A DNA stretch of 64,000 nt. Origin: Epiperipatus broadwayi (Eukaryota; Onychophora; Udeonychophora; Euonychophora; Peripatidae). This document shows positions 20,453 through 33,706 of the stretch, piece after piece. Within the stretch, counting starts at the first letter, position 1. The number at the start of each line of letters is the position of its first letter. The translations under genes were made by a program, and so were the position numbers. The notes beneath the pieces were generated by a model, which was given only the letters and a program-made list of their open reading frames with translations, did not search any database and was not told the DNA's origin. The stretch is taken from the NCBI GenBank assembly GCA_028023455.1, contig JAQFVV010000012.1, forward strand, positions 3,996,023-4,060,022, given 5' to 3'.

Positions 20453-22455
20453 GAATTCAAAAATGTGTGTGATGCAATTGTGCATTTTATATCAAAGCTG
20501 AACAGCAATATACATGTTAGACATTATATGGTTAACACAGTGAGGCAAGTCCATTTGCAAAACTGGAAGCTGCTAGAATCTAAGTCTGACATGAGACAAG
20601 TTGTCACAGCACATCTGGAATATCACTATATCTACTCATTAGACAGAATGTCATGACCCAGCAGGAAGTAGTAAGGCACCTGAAATCCCATTTTTCTATG
20701 GGTAAATATAAACTAAAGCTATACCTAGCTAATGGTACCAGTCAAAGGTATAACATTATATATAGTGTAAATACACAATTGAATATTCGTATTTAATGAG
20801 TTTGTGTTTATATACAAATCACAGAGTAAAAACAACAAATATTTTATATATAAATGATTGAAGCTAATTCTCACATGTTGTACTGATATGATATGATGAT
20901 ATCATGAGTTTTAAAAAGGTTAATAATATAAATTATTATTATTATTTATGAATTAAATTCATATATATAATACATAAGATTTACTTTGTTCTGGAAATTA
21001 TCTTCAATATTTTGTTCTAAAAAGCAAAAATAAATTTTAAATGTTTGTTGTTTTTTATCTTTGTTCTTTGAGGATAAATGCATATTATTTTCAAACAAAA
21101 GAATACAGACTACTGGTTAATGTCATTATTAGTGAAAGGAACTAATGTTTCATAAATATTGAAGTGAGGGTTGAATATTGGTAGTCACTTTAGTGACAAT
21201 GAAAATAATCCAATAAACAATTTATAAATAAACTTATGACAAATGTTTATTTTATAATTAAATGGTGCTATAGGATATATTAATAATTTTATCCATGAAT
21301 TTTTAATATAACCCAAATGCATCAATGTGCAAATGAATGTATCACATAGAGGTAAGATCTATAGACAATAATAATTGATATAGATTTTAATATATTTTAA
21401 ATTCATTTTTATTATAATATTTATAAATTTTAAATTTTATCTTTGCACAAAATAAAAAAAATTAAATATAAAAATTTGTCTACAATAAATATATAAATAT
21501 CAATGTAGGAACTGAGTTGTGTATGCACAACATTTTTGCATATATTATCAATAACATTGTCAGGTGTGAATTCATCACCTTATTAAATATTTAAATGATA
21601 ATTCTATAATACATGCTTCATTATATGCATAATAAACGCAGAGGAAATTCTTTTTCAGAAATTGTAAAGAAATAAAATGTATGTTAAATCAGATTATTTT
21701 TAGTAATAATATGTCACTGTTACAGTCTGCTGTGATGAATTATTTGCTGATAATGATCTTTCAGGGTTTGGATAGTTATTGTGTTTATTAATTTGACCTT
21801 TGTCATGATTAATGTATAGATCTGAGAGACAGATATATTGTTATTTTATGCATGTGATCAGTGCATTTTATTCACTTACTTATATTATCTAGTGATACTG
21901 AATGTTTATGTGAAGGTAGGTCCTACACTATCATATCATCTTTACACTTGTGTAGATAGTGACTGGATTCTTATTTGGATAATAAATTGTATTACATGTC
22001 AATGATGGAATCTGGCATATTGTTATATTTTCTATGTAGTGTAATATTACATGTCAATAACAGAATCTAGAATTTTGTTCTGTGTTCTACTTAATGTAAA
22101 ATTAGATAATTGCCGAACAATTGAACCAAGATTTTGTGTAACCTAGCTCATTGATTACAAACTTTATTTAAAGATCTGGCTGTAATATGAGACTGCTAAG
22201 TAATCAGTAAGTCTCGAGTATCATTTATATTCATGTTATATGTCATTCTTATCTAGAATAATTAGAGAACTTTACAGGTAGATAGAAATTTTTGCATTTT
22301 TATTACTTATTAAGATTTAGCTAAAATGCATAGGCTGATGTGCAGGATATATCCTACGGTAATTTATGTATGAAAACCAATATAGTTTTTAAAATATTAA
22401 TGATTCAATATATATACAAAAACTGATGAAGTCATATTTCATATTTATTATTGAT
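20453..22455. other. AT-rich DNA, nothing recognised
   Basis: The small open frame 20465-20656 has no motif and is near the family A terminus. Nothing else is supported. Confidence 0.45.
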
Positions 22456-22460
22456 ATTTA

Positions 22461-22757
22461 ATATATAGGGTATATGAGCACAGATTTTCACACAACCCAC
22501 CATTCACCACTCTATCTCATATCACACCTATATGTTGAAAAGTTACATAATCATCAATAAACGTATTTCGTGCTAAACCAGCAATCATCACTTGGTCCAG
22601 ATTATCATCTCTACACATATATGCAATAAGTGCTCAGATATATTAAGATAGAATCTTCATACTTCAATGGACAGGCTTCAATCAACTCCACACTCCAACT
22701 CTTCAACCGTCCATCCAATTGAAAATCTGATGATGGAACGCTCAAAGGCCACACTGA
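22461..22757. mobile_element. Family A element, copy 5 (one ribozyme arm plus body)
   Basis: It starts TATAGGGTATATGAGCACAG, the alternative terminus also used by the copy at 46.79 kb, and runs through one hammerhead arm into a body segment. This segment (TGGACAGGCTTCAATC..CTCCAACTCTTCAACCGTCCATCC) appears in reverse orientation at 46.8-46.9 kb. The far terminus is missing. Confidence 0.82.
22543..22612 (-). ncRNA. Family A hammerhead, C3 mutated
   Basis: On the minus strand the core is GTGATGA (C3 to G), helix II TTGCTG-GTT-TAGCAC, GAAA intact, and helix I ATAATC..ACCAA with TTGATGATTAT. The C3 change should abolish cleavage. Confidence 0.72.
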
Positions 22758-25330
22758 GTCCGAGATTTTTGATATTTAAAAAAACCTAACAATAACATCT
22801 TAAACTGCATAAAATAGTATTTTCTTACTCATTTCCAAACACAAGTAGAAAAACAGATACTAATTAATATTTGTATGTGTGTGGCATGTATTTAAATTAT
22901 ACTTATTCAGAGATTTTTTAATATACATTTTAAAATACATTCAATATTTTTTTTATAATTTTAATATTAAAACGAGAATTTAAAATATGTCTGAGACATT
23001 TTTTTAATGACAGTAAAATCAGTGGGCGAATTTTAGGGTGATTTAGTCATTCAATAAATTTCTGTCATTTATTCACTTTTTTATTTTTTTTATTTTTACA
23101 AAATAAGACATTGCAAACAATTTTACTCTATAAAAACTCAATGGAAGTTCAGACTAATAAATCATTAAGAATGACAGTTTTAGTCAATCTTGCTGGCTCT
23201 TGGAATAATCAGTTTTTATCATTATTATTGCTTTTTTACACATCATATTCTTGGCTCAAACTTTTAGTTTTTTTTTTTTTTTTAATAAAATCTTGTTTTG
23301 ATTTTTCAGTACTAATTTTGATGATCTGTCAATGAAGGCTGCTACTCAATAGCTTGTGGTGGTTTTAAGATTTAAAAATATATATTTTCTCATTTTAGAT
23401 TTTTTGCGTCAGTCTTATGTACATTTTTAATAAAATCTATCAAACCGTTTTTGTTATCTAGTGATTGTCTGATTTGCAGCTGACACTGCTATTATTAGGA
23501 TTGCTTAGAAGATAAAATGTTTTTGGAATACTTCCTTTTTTAGCACTTCATTATTACTAATCAATCAAACATTTCTCATTTATTTTATTTTGGGCAGAAA
23601 ATACAAAAAGGCATCATTTTTTATTTTTACTTTAAAAGTGAAATGTTTTAATCTCTCTATTAATATATGTTTGTTATATGTGTGTGTTTTAAATATAAAG
23701 ATAAAAAATGTTTAGTGGCTCAGTGTTTTAGCAAAATACATTTTGATGTAAGATATAAGGACAAGATATTATCGAATGTTCTAGCTCCTCACTGAAGAGA
23801 GCCATTTCTCAAAACCGGTATGGGGATGGAAGACAAATATAAAGTATTGCATCCTCACTTTTTTTTTATTATATTGAAAAATGGAATATCAATTTTTCAT
23901 TTTGAGACATACTTTAATGCCATCTTGTATTAACAATAAAAACTATTTTGTACTTTTGACTTATTTGTCTATAAATGTATAATAAATAAATTTAACTAAT
24001 TTATATATCATAATACATTATGAATAAAAATATTTATTCTCAGTGTTATTTTTTTTACTAAAATATCACTGTATATTATCATCATAATCATTATTAATTA
24101 TATGCTAAAATATTTCTTTGGTGTTTTTACTTTTTTCAAGCTCCTATTTTTTACCTTTTAAACATTCATTAATATTTTTCTCTTCCATGCTTATTGATTC
24201 ACAAACTTTATCAAAATATGTTTAACAATTTTTTATTTAGTTTTAAAATATGTGCTTAATCTAACTTATATTTTACCTTATAATTGTTTCTATAATTAAT
24301 TTATTTTCACATCTCCAATTTTCATAAACATATTTTTTCATTTTATTTTTTTTTAATTCTACTTTAAATCTTTAAAAACTTTTAATCATTTTCCTCTACA
24401 AATTAATAATCATAGTCTTTTCATTATGTGAACCTACAATCCATAATATTAACAACATTTTTTTTAATTCTAGATTTAAGGAAACATAATTTATTTTTAT
24501 TTACTTACAATGATTATTATATGATATATTAATATTCTGACTACCTATTATGGCTTCACATTTGAATTTTTTACCATTCTTTATGATAAATTAGTTATAT
24601 ATATATATAAAATTTACAACTATAAAATGACAAAAATACAGAAATAAAATTACTTTTATTTAACTGGATTCAATTGACAGTTTTTTTTTTACAACCATTT
24701 AATTGCTTTCTCATAATTAGTTGCTATAATGAAATAAATGTTTCTTATTATTGTTGCCATTAGTTACTATAATTTTTATTATATTTGTCTTAAAAAGTAA
24801 AAAAAGGTAACATTTTTTTTTAAAAATATGATTTAAATTTACCACTGTCTAGACTACAACAGGTATGAGATACCACTAAAACAGAAAGGAGAATATAAAA
24901 TTTAAAGTAAACAAGCTAATTTTAGACTTATTTGATGTTTGCGCAATAGAAACATATTTAGGAAGGGACTGGGGCAACTGTTTATATGAAAAAATATTTG
25001 GAATTAAGGCATTTAAAATTTATAGTGGTATGTGATACAGATTATAGCCATTTCATGTTTAAAGCCTAATTATCTATTGCAGTTCTTCATTTAGCTATCA
25101 TTAGTTATTTATTCTAAATTACTTCTCATGTTAAAGATATTTAAATCAAAACTAATTTACATTTGATTCTTTATATCTTTAGACATTTGCCGTTATACAT
25201 TAAATATAAAAACAAATTTGGCTAATGGTGTCTCTTTTAGAGACTTTTTGTTATTCTCATCTTCTTAATATATGATTCATTTATTTTTCTTAATGATATA
25301 AAGTTGTAATAATTATATTTATAAAGTGCA
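22758..25330. other. AT-rich DNA, nothing recognised
   Basis: Many T-rich runs give short hydrophobic open frames (for example 23111-23335) with no recognisable motif. Confidence 0.5.
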
Positions 25331-25334
25331 TACT

Positions 25335-25522
25335 TGTTACTTAACGTAATATTTATTAAGGCTAAAATCTTAAGAATATGTGCCTGAAAAAACGACAGTA
25401 AGGACTTCTGCAAATATTTTAAATAAATCTTGTGTTAAAGATTTGCAGAGATACTTATGTCATTTTTTCAGGTGCATATTCTTAAGGTTTTAACCTTAAT
25501 AAATATTACGTTAATGTATATA
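25335..25522. repeat. Hairpin (MITE-like) inverted repeat
   Basis: Left AACGTAATATTTATTAAGG..CTTAAGAATATG..CCTGAAAAAA pairs with right TTTTTTCAGG..CATATTCTTAAG..CCTTAATAAATATTACGTT. The arms are about 75 bp around a loop of about 25-30 bp. No coding content is present and the family is not seen elsewhere in the window. Confidence 0.85.
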
Positions 25523-28500
25523 TACAAATTGAAATATTCAAAATGTATATACATAGAATACAAAAATTTTAAGAAAAGTATTTTTTTTAATATTACTGCT
25601 TTACATCAACTCATTTTATTTTTTATTAAATTGCTTTTTTTTTTTAGTTTAACATTTCGAATAATCTTGCTGATTACGGTAACTTATTGTACATCACATA
25701 CTATTTTTTAATTCAAGTTTTATGATATATTTTACTCTAGCTAATCAATCACACCATATTTTTTTTATAATATATAATCATATTTTGTTCAATAACTCTG
25801 ACCAATTTGTTAACTCATTCATTTGCTCTCCATGTTCTTTTTAATGTCTATCAATATTATTAATATCAACATTTATGTTTATTCCAAAATTAATATTTTG
25901 TTACTTAAGTATATCTATCCTTAATACTTATTATTATACCATAGCATTATTACCTTCCAAAAGAGCTTAAATGTGCTAAAAAATATAACTAAATTAAGAT
26001 TCCTTTTGATCACTGTAGACATCATATAAAAAAAAAATCTCACTTCATTTCTTTTTATATATTATCTAATCTGTCTAAACTATTTTAAAAAATTCACATT
26101 CACTTTTCAAGTATAAGTAATTTGTTGATAATTCAATACTCTTTTAACTCTTCTGATTATCAAGCAACTGTTTGTATTTCTCATATTATGAAAAAAAAAA
26201 CTGAATTTTTTAACAAATCATTTATAAAAAATCTCATATGGTAGAATTGTATTTTTACTGAATATCTTATATGTAAAATAAATGGTATAATGAGGTTAAT
26301 AAGAAAGTGCAGTAAATTGCATAAAGATAAAATAGGTGGCAAACATTGTAAGAATTATTTAATAATTAGTTATAATGACTGATTGCGAGGGTTTAACCTG
26401 GTTTATTAAATATAAATTTTGAAGAAAAATATTTAACAATATCCACTTAATATTTGCTTAAATTTAACATACAGAATGTTTATTGTATGTTTGTACATGG
26501 TAATGTAATCATATATAAATCATAAAGAAATAAAATAAAAATTTTGAAAATAAATCAATCCGTGAATAGTCATATAGTTGATTTCTTAGGAATAGATATA
26601 ATATTTAAGTATCTAAGAGATAGGTTCGCTATCACATTTCCACTTATTTGCCTAATCTGTATTTTTGTTTTAATTTTCACCATCTGGAAATTAATTCCAA
26701 TGCTTTTAGCTATTTAGATTGCCATTTTAGTGCCACTACAACTGCAAAGGTCTATTGAGCAAATTATTTATTAGTAATAAACATTGATTAAATTTTTATA
26801 ATTTAAACAATATAAATGGGGAAAATTACATCTAAATTAAGTTCCACAGTCAGTTTTTGATATACTTTAGATTGATATATAATTTCTATTAACATGTTGA
26901 TTTAAGTTTCAAAAATAAGATACAGAGCAATATAAATAAATAAAAAATCTCTTCTAGAATTACATATAATGAAAAATAATAGTTTTTACTAGTATAAAGA
27001 CTTTATTCAACAAGTTCTCATAGTAGTAATGGCCTTTGTCTCACTATTTGTATAAGATTTTAAACATCCTACTAGAAGTAAAAGTTGTATTGTACTATTT
27101 AACAATCAATTATCTTAGATTAATTTGAGATCTTTACACTCTAGCTAAAAATAGCTAGTCTCACATGTAATCATCCACTATTGGTAATCTACCTGTGGGT
27201 ATAGGTTATTTACTTGAAACAAAAATTATATTATCAATCTGAAAATATTTCAAGGTTTAACCATTCTGAACTGAAATCCCAGATTATTGGCATAAAAAAT
27301 TGATACACAAATCACTATGCCATGATAATATTTGAATTGAAGAATTAAAATTAATAATTTGATCATATACTTTCAACATTGACAAATAATTTAAATATTT
27401 TATACCACAATTACAACATTTATATGAATGCGTTATGAAACAATCACAAGTATAACAACATCAACATTTTATGAAAACATCCTCTATTAACTGCAATGGA
27501 AAATTAAGACCTTCCGTCGTCTCACGTTCTGGTTTACTAAATATATTTTATGAGTTGCTTTTACAGTTTATATCATTACTTAGTTTTTCCTTTTACAAAA
27601 ATTTGATTGTATAAGTAGGCATAATACATTACATATTTTATTTTTTAATAAATCATTATATATCTAAAAAGAAATTCTAAATAAATGCCATATAAAAAAA
27701 TTAAAATATCTGATTGACGTAAGCATGTGTTTGTTTTTACTTTTTGTTTTTGCCATTTTGATTTTTTTTAAACAAGAGAGTAAGTTGTCAAATTGCTGTA
27801 GTAATTTGTGTCTTATTTTTCATGTTTTCTTACAAAATTGTAACTAAATCAAGAAAAAATAAACCTTTCAACGAAGAAAAGTAAAAAGAAGCACTATTAA
27901 TCACCACATTTTTTTGAAGAAACGTTTTTCTTTTTGCCACTGTTGTAATGATTGTACAAATATTATTAAAAACTGGCTCCTGCATTCCTAGAAGAAAATA
28001 AAACCAAACACTAAGACGAATGATTTTAATCTATATATTTATTGAATAATTTATTAGAAGAATTATGTGATACTTTATTTAACATATAACATTCTTATGC
28101 ACAAATTAAATAGTTAGAATTAGCTTATAACCAAGAATATAAAAATATAGTTTTTGGAACTTAATGCAATATATATTTCTGATGAATTCATAATTCTAGG
28201 GAATTTGAACTTACAATAAATATGAAAATTATTACATGTATTAATTTTTTGTCATAATAGTTTATATATATATATATTGAATGATGGTTCATATACAAAA
28301 TATTTTTTTAATTTAAAATTATTTAAATGTTTAACATGTCCAAGTATTATGTAATGTTAGCATCAGTATAACTACCATGCTGACAACTAAGGTTCAAATC
28401 TCAGCAAGTTGTAGGATGAAAATTGTTCTAACCAGATTTAGTATTTGTCAAGTAAATGAATTGTAGCCAGTATAAACAGACGTCAAATTAATGGTCTGTA

Positions 28501-29135
28501 AATAAATATTTGGCTATAAAAGTTGGAAAAATATTCAGACTGATTCTAGCTTGAGGAGTGGTGCATTTTCTTTCACAACGTTCCTACAAAATAAAGGCTG
28601 TTGTATTTTAGCTTTTATATTTTAAGTTTGAATCCATATCTAATAGAATTATATAAATAAGAGTACTTAGTAGTCTACAGAGGTGATACAACATTATAGT
28701 ATAAAGTTTTCTGAATAGTAATATTCAAGGTAGCCAGATGTTAATTGCACTATATGTTAACATTCAAATGGGGGCAAGTATAATTGAAATACTTTTGATC
28801 CATATTGAACTGTTAATAAACATTGGTTTATTTATTAATAGATCTCTTTTAGGGTTTTTATTGTTGTCTACTCATTCAGTTGATGCAACAATTTAAAAGC
28901 AATTTTAAAGGTGTATGAGTGTTGGTATAGCTGGATAGGCATTTATACTTAAGATCCTTACCAGTAAATACTCAAATTGTAGGTACTTTTTCATGTTTGA
29001 TATTAGCATGCCTACTGTTTATTACTATATATATATATGCGTGTGTGTGTGTGTTACTCTTGAGACTTTATTGAAGGTGTAAGGCTTTAATGTTTTACAC
29101 TTACAAAAAGAACTATTAATATTTTAATTTGCGAA
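25523..29135. other. AT-rich DNA with a TA/TG microsatellite
   Basis: A short (TA)n(TG)n tract lies at about 29024-29053. No gene, repeat pair or RNA was supported elsewhere in the interval. Confidence 0.5.
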
Positions 29136-29139
29136 GTGC

Positions 29140-29582
29140 AGATAGTTGAAAATTGAAATAAATTGAGATACTGCCAAATCTCTTTGTGCTCATTACAACA
29201 CTTATCTGACAGCCATTCAGATGTCATGATAGCTGTCCAAATAACAACTAAATCTTAAACACACGACAAAGTTTTTATGAGAAAAGGGTGACCCCTTTTC
29301 TCTACTTTTCTTTCTATATATCTAAGCTTGAAGCTTTAAATATCTTTACAATTAACTCGGTGAGTTATTTGGGAAGATATTTAAAGCTTCAAGCTTTCAA
29401 ACCTAAATACTTATGACTGGCTTAGATATATAGAAAGAAAAGTAGAGAAAAGGGGCCGCCCTTTTTTTGTAAAATCTTTGTCATTTGGACAGCTATCATG
29501 ACATTTGATTGGCTGTCAGATAAGTGTTATAATGAGTCCAAAGAAATTTGGCAGTATCTCAATTGATTTCAAAAAGAACTAT
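29140..29582. mobile_element. Family D foldback element, copy 2
   Basis: The outer arms pair (TTGAGATACTGCCAAAT.. / ..ATTTGGCAGTATCTCAA; ATCTGACAGCC / GGCTGTCAGAT). The inner arms pair (GAGAAAAGGG..TCTAAGCTTGAAGC). A central palindrome (AACTCGGTGAGTT) is flanked by GATATTTAAAGCTTCAAGCTT repeats. The arm sequences match the 10.5-kb element. Confidence 0.87.
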
Positions 29583-30785
29583 TATCTTTACTGCTTTATC
29601 ACTTACTATATCACTTATAATTTTTGTTATCTTGATAAGAGTTAGAAATATTAATCAATTCATCATTGGTAAATACATTTCTGTAATTATTATATGGATT
29701 AACCTATTTATTTTTATTGTTCATGTTTTAATCATCAAAGATTTAATTTAATACTTATATACATATGCTTGGTTACTATTGAAACATTAGAGCAAATAGA
29801 AGAATGTAAAATCTTAGACCTATAAAAGTAGTTGACTGTCTTTACAACTCATAAAAGATTTTGTGCCCTGAAGTTTTATCATCTAATAAAATTTCAGGCA
29901 AAATCCATTAATATGTGCTCCAGCTTGAATCTAGTGATTTTAATTGGTAGCTGCCTATTAATATAATTACTGTGATATTTTCTCTAATTATTACACTGAT
30001 TCATAGGTGTGATTTCTATTTTTATATACTGTACTTGATATCTCATTTTCTTAATAGTGCAATGTAGTAATGGAAGAGAAGCAATGGAAAATTATCACTA
30101 CTGTTGAATGAAGAAATACTGCTTGGTCATAGGAGGATGTTGTTTAGTTTTCTAATTAGCTTTTTTGTAGATAATATGCATCATTATTAACTCAAAATAT
30201 CGTTATGATACTTGATGTGTTTGTATTTGATTCATTATAAAATGTTATTTTCAATATACATCTTTGATAACTGAAAAAATATTACATTTTCATAAAGAAA
30301 TTATAGGAATGGTTATTTCATTCATCAAATTTAAAAAGTATATTTTATTTTAATTTATTTTATTTTATGAAAAGTTGCTTCTTTAATTTTAAAAAAAAAT
30401 TAATAAAGAAAACAAAGTATATGATAATTTGATACTTATTATGAATTTGATTTCTTTTTTTAAGCCAATGGTAGCAAAGTTTTGAAATTAATAGGTATTA
30501 TCTTCAGCTATTTAGATACATTGTTGAAGTTATAAATATAGATATCTTCTTTGGATTTAGAATGTGATTCAGATGAATTAATAATGTTTCTAAAAAAGGA
30601 TTTTAAGCTGAACTTGACAATAGCTTTTGTAATAAAAGTGAACCTATTTACATTATAAAAATCATCTCAAAGACCGGTTAAAAAGATCATAGAATTTTAC
30701 TAGCATGATATAACAATAGACAATTAGAAATAGGCAAGGTATTAAAGTATTTAAATGTTCCAAGACTATATGAAGATAGCTAAGA
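29583..30785. other. AT-rich DNA, nothing recognised
   Basis: No supported feature. Confidence 0.45.
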
Positions 30786-30866
30786 GATCAGCACAGCTGC
30801 CTTGCTTGTTGTGTGTTCGCCTCCCGGCTGATGCTATGACATATGGAAAGAAAAGACTATAAATGA
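30786..30866 (+). repeat. Decayed tRNA-Gly SINE fragment
   Basis: CACAGCTGCCTTGCTTG, then TTCGCCTCCCGGC (B-box and T-arm remnant), then ATGACATATGGAAAGAAAAG, matching the SINE body and A-rich tail at 16.97 kb. The 5' half of the tRNA region is gone. Confidence 0.6.
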
Positions 30867-32200
30867 GCATTTCATATATGTCAATATATTTGACCTTCTT
30901 GAATTTGTTTATAAAACTTGCCTTTTAAAGCTTTATTTTATTTATATGGAATTAGAATGTGAATAATGAATTTTACTGGAAATGTTGGAAACGTATTTTA
31001 CCTTTGAAAAAAGAGTTAAATATGTAAGTTGTTTAGTATAATAAATTTTTAATGCTCATTATTAGTAGATAAATATATAAATATAACAATATATTTCGTT
31101 TTGAAATATTCTACAAAACTTTATATATTGGGTTTTATAGATAGCAGTGAATGATATTTGATATTTATTAAACAGATATGATAGATAATCTTTTAAAAAT
31201 TATGAAATTGAATATTTTGAGGTGATTTTATTAGTGCAAAAGTTTATTTTTCTTTTCTGTTCTGATCTTCTTTTATTTCTGTTTATTCTCTGTAAAATAA
31301 AAATATAATTCTGTGTTAAATTAAAGCAACTGTGTTAAGAATTAGATCTACAACCTTTTTTAAAAATTGTAATCTATATACTACATGTTATTTTAAGTAA
31401 ACAAGGATAAAAGACAAGGGGACAAAGAGTTTAAATTTCATAATTTTTTTTTTCCTTTACACTATAAATTAAACCTGTATTTTTTTATTAAACAAATTTA
31501 TATACATTTTCTAAAAAGAGAAACTTAATAATAAGTGAAAAAAAAGAAGAGAAGAATAATAAGTTATAAAAGGTAAAATTTTCAACATATTTCCACTTGA
31601 CCTAGCAGACATCTTCAGTAATCACTACAAAATCGTTGAAATTTTATATGTGTAATAAGATAGAGAGGTTGTCAAAGGTCAAATAAAAACTGTCTCAATA
31701 TTTTATTCCAATATTTTTTATTAAAGATTTTTTTATTCAATCATTTTTTTTCTTGATATTTCTAAAAACTATTTCTACAAATTTAGTTGACCAAAATGAT
31801 ATATCTTTAAATAAAATTGTTTTTTTTTTTAGTTTTTATTTTTAAAAAGATTGTAATAACAAAAAATGGTTTAGATTTATTTTTTAAATAAATACAAAAC
31901 ATTGTAACTCATTTAGAAAAAAAATACAATTGCAATTTATTAACATTCATATATCATTATATTGATCACATGCATATTTAAAGTCAAAGTTGTTTACAGC
32001 CATACTTATAAATTTCATTTATTATTATTTTCCCAAAGAGTGACTGTACAAACTAATCTATAAACGACAAAGACATATATTATAAAACCTGCTGGATGAT
32101 CATTCTGTATATTTGATATTTTGAAATGCTATCTTTTAATTTCTTCTGCAGCAAACGTTTCTTTCTGAAAGACTTAAACACTTTGTTTAATTAAACCACT
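30867..32200. other. AT-rich DNA, nothing recognised
   Basis: No supported feature. Confidence 0.45.
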
Positions 32201-32204
32201 ACAC

Positions 32205-32580
32205 ATCACATGATTACTATTTCTTATGCTAGCACATTACTGTTATTAAAACAGGTAAAACTCTCCATACAGTAGTGCCACTCACTGCCAACCATATTAT
32301 TGTATTTTCAATTTTATTCTCATAGTTTTTTAGTTAAGTAGGATAAAATATGGCTGCTGAAAAGTTGCATTAGATCCTAAGATCTAGGTGCAATGCTCTC
32401 AGATCCAAATCTTTTCACTGACAAAGGCCACAGGCCAGAAACTAGTCTGGGGATATTGGATGAGTAGGCACTAGATAGGGATTTTATGCACAAGTCTTCT
32501 GGAATCCATTGATTACTCTGGTTGGCACTGAGTGGCACTACTGTATGGAGAGTTTTGCCAGTTTTAACTTTGTTTAATTG
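32205..32580. mobile_element. Family B element with central hammerhead (copy 3)
   Basis: The left terminus ATCACATGATTACTATTTCTTATGCTAGCAC..GTAAAACTCTCCATACAGTAGTGCCAC pairs with the right TGGCACTACTGTATGGAGAGTTTTGCC. The left arm is short (its inner part is replaced by about 110 bp of unrelated AT-rich sequence), so the foldback is partly broken. The right part keeps the full sequence from the ribozyme to the terminus. Confidence 0.83.
32400..32465 (+). ncRNA. Family B type I hammerhead ribozyme
   Basis: The core is CTGACAA at 32418-32424 (G8 to A). Helix II is AGGCC-ACA-GGCCA with four G-C pairs. GAAA is at 32438-32441, and a 2-bp helix III precedes cleavage after C32447. Helix I pairs TTGGAT (32456-32461) with ATCCAA (32403-32408), plus a proximal G-U rich stretch. 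The single core change would weaken or abolish activity. Confidence 0.72.
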
Positions 32581-33640
32581 TGTTTTTTTCATTGCATTCT
32601 ATTCTTAACCATATCTTCACAATAAAAGTAGTCAATAATTGCACTTCTTTAGAGTGACTTTGAGAGAATCTTTCTAATATAAATTGATTCTGCATCTCCC
32701 ATAAATATTGTGTTCAAATTTGCTACAAAATCTTTTTATTGTAAGTCTTGCATATTTTCCCAATCCAATGAAGAAATGATTTTGGAATTTTACATTCTAT
32801 ACTATTATGTACAACAAGCAGAACAATGTATTAATGAGTCTCCTGATATTGCCCCATATTTTAAAATTTTTATACAGCACCTTCAAATAATTTTTTAATG
32901 CTTTACATTATGTCAATAAAGAATTTATATTTTATCTTCCAACTTTCTGCTTAAAAACCTGGCAAAAAATTTAAATTGCATTCTATTCTCAGATTGATAA
33001 CTATCCAATCTCTAAACATGTTTTTTAACATTAACTACTCCAAAATCTTTATAGGTTATATTTAAGTCATTTACATCTATGCCGTGGATATTCTAGTACA
33101 AACACTAGCATGGTTTTAAGTATAGAAACTGAAAATATGAAATCCATACCTTTAATGAATTTAAATTAAAAATTCCACTATCAAACCAATATCACATTTT
33201 GACCTCTGAATTATTAAATCACCTATAACAAATTTAAAAACAAAGATAGAACTACTATAATCCTTGCTTATATCAGTTTTCATTTTAAATCACTGACCTT
33301 TTACTTGTAATAATAACACTTCTCCTAACTTTATTATTTAGAAACTGAATAATAAGCATAAAATTTTAATAGATAACCATCTATTTCTAAACAATGCCAC
33401 CAAATTAATAAAAGCATTGTATAAATTTTCATTACAACATTTTTTTTGTACTTTCTTGGAAATAAAAACTATTGTATTCCTCCAATTTTTAAGATGACAC
33501 TGAATCTTTGGTAATCATTTGTCTAAAATTGAAAGTATCCTATTCAATACAATTTTTGAAAGTACCTTTGCTATAATGGATAACAATATTCCATACTAAT
33601 GATTGCTATATTGATTGCTACCTTTATTTTTTTAAATTGG
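32581..33640. other. AT-rich DNA, nothing recognised
   Basis: The frame 32710-32898 has no motif. Confidence 0.45.
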
Positions 33641-33706
33641 AACAATAAAAAATATTAAGATCAACAATAAAAAATATTAAGATCAACAATAAAAAATATT
33701 AAGATC
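33641..33706. repeat. Three perfect tandem copies of a 22-bp unit
   Basis: The unit AACAATAAAAAATATTAAG + ATC repeats exactly three times at 33641, 33663 and 33685. Confidence 0.95.
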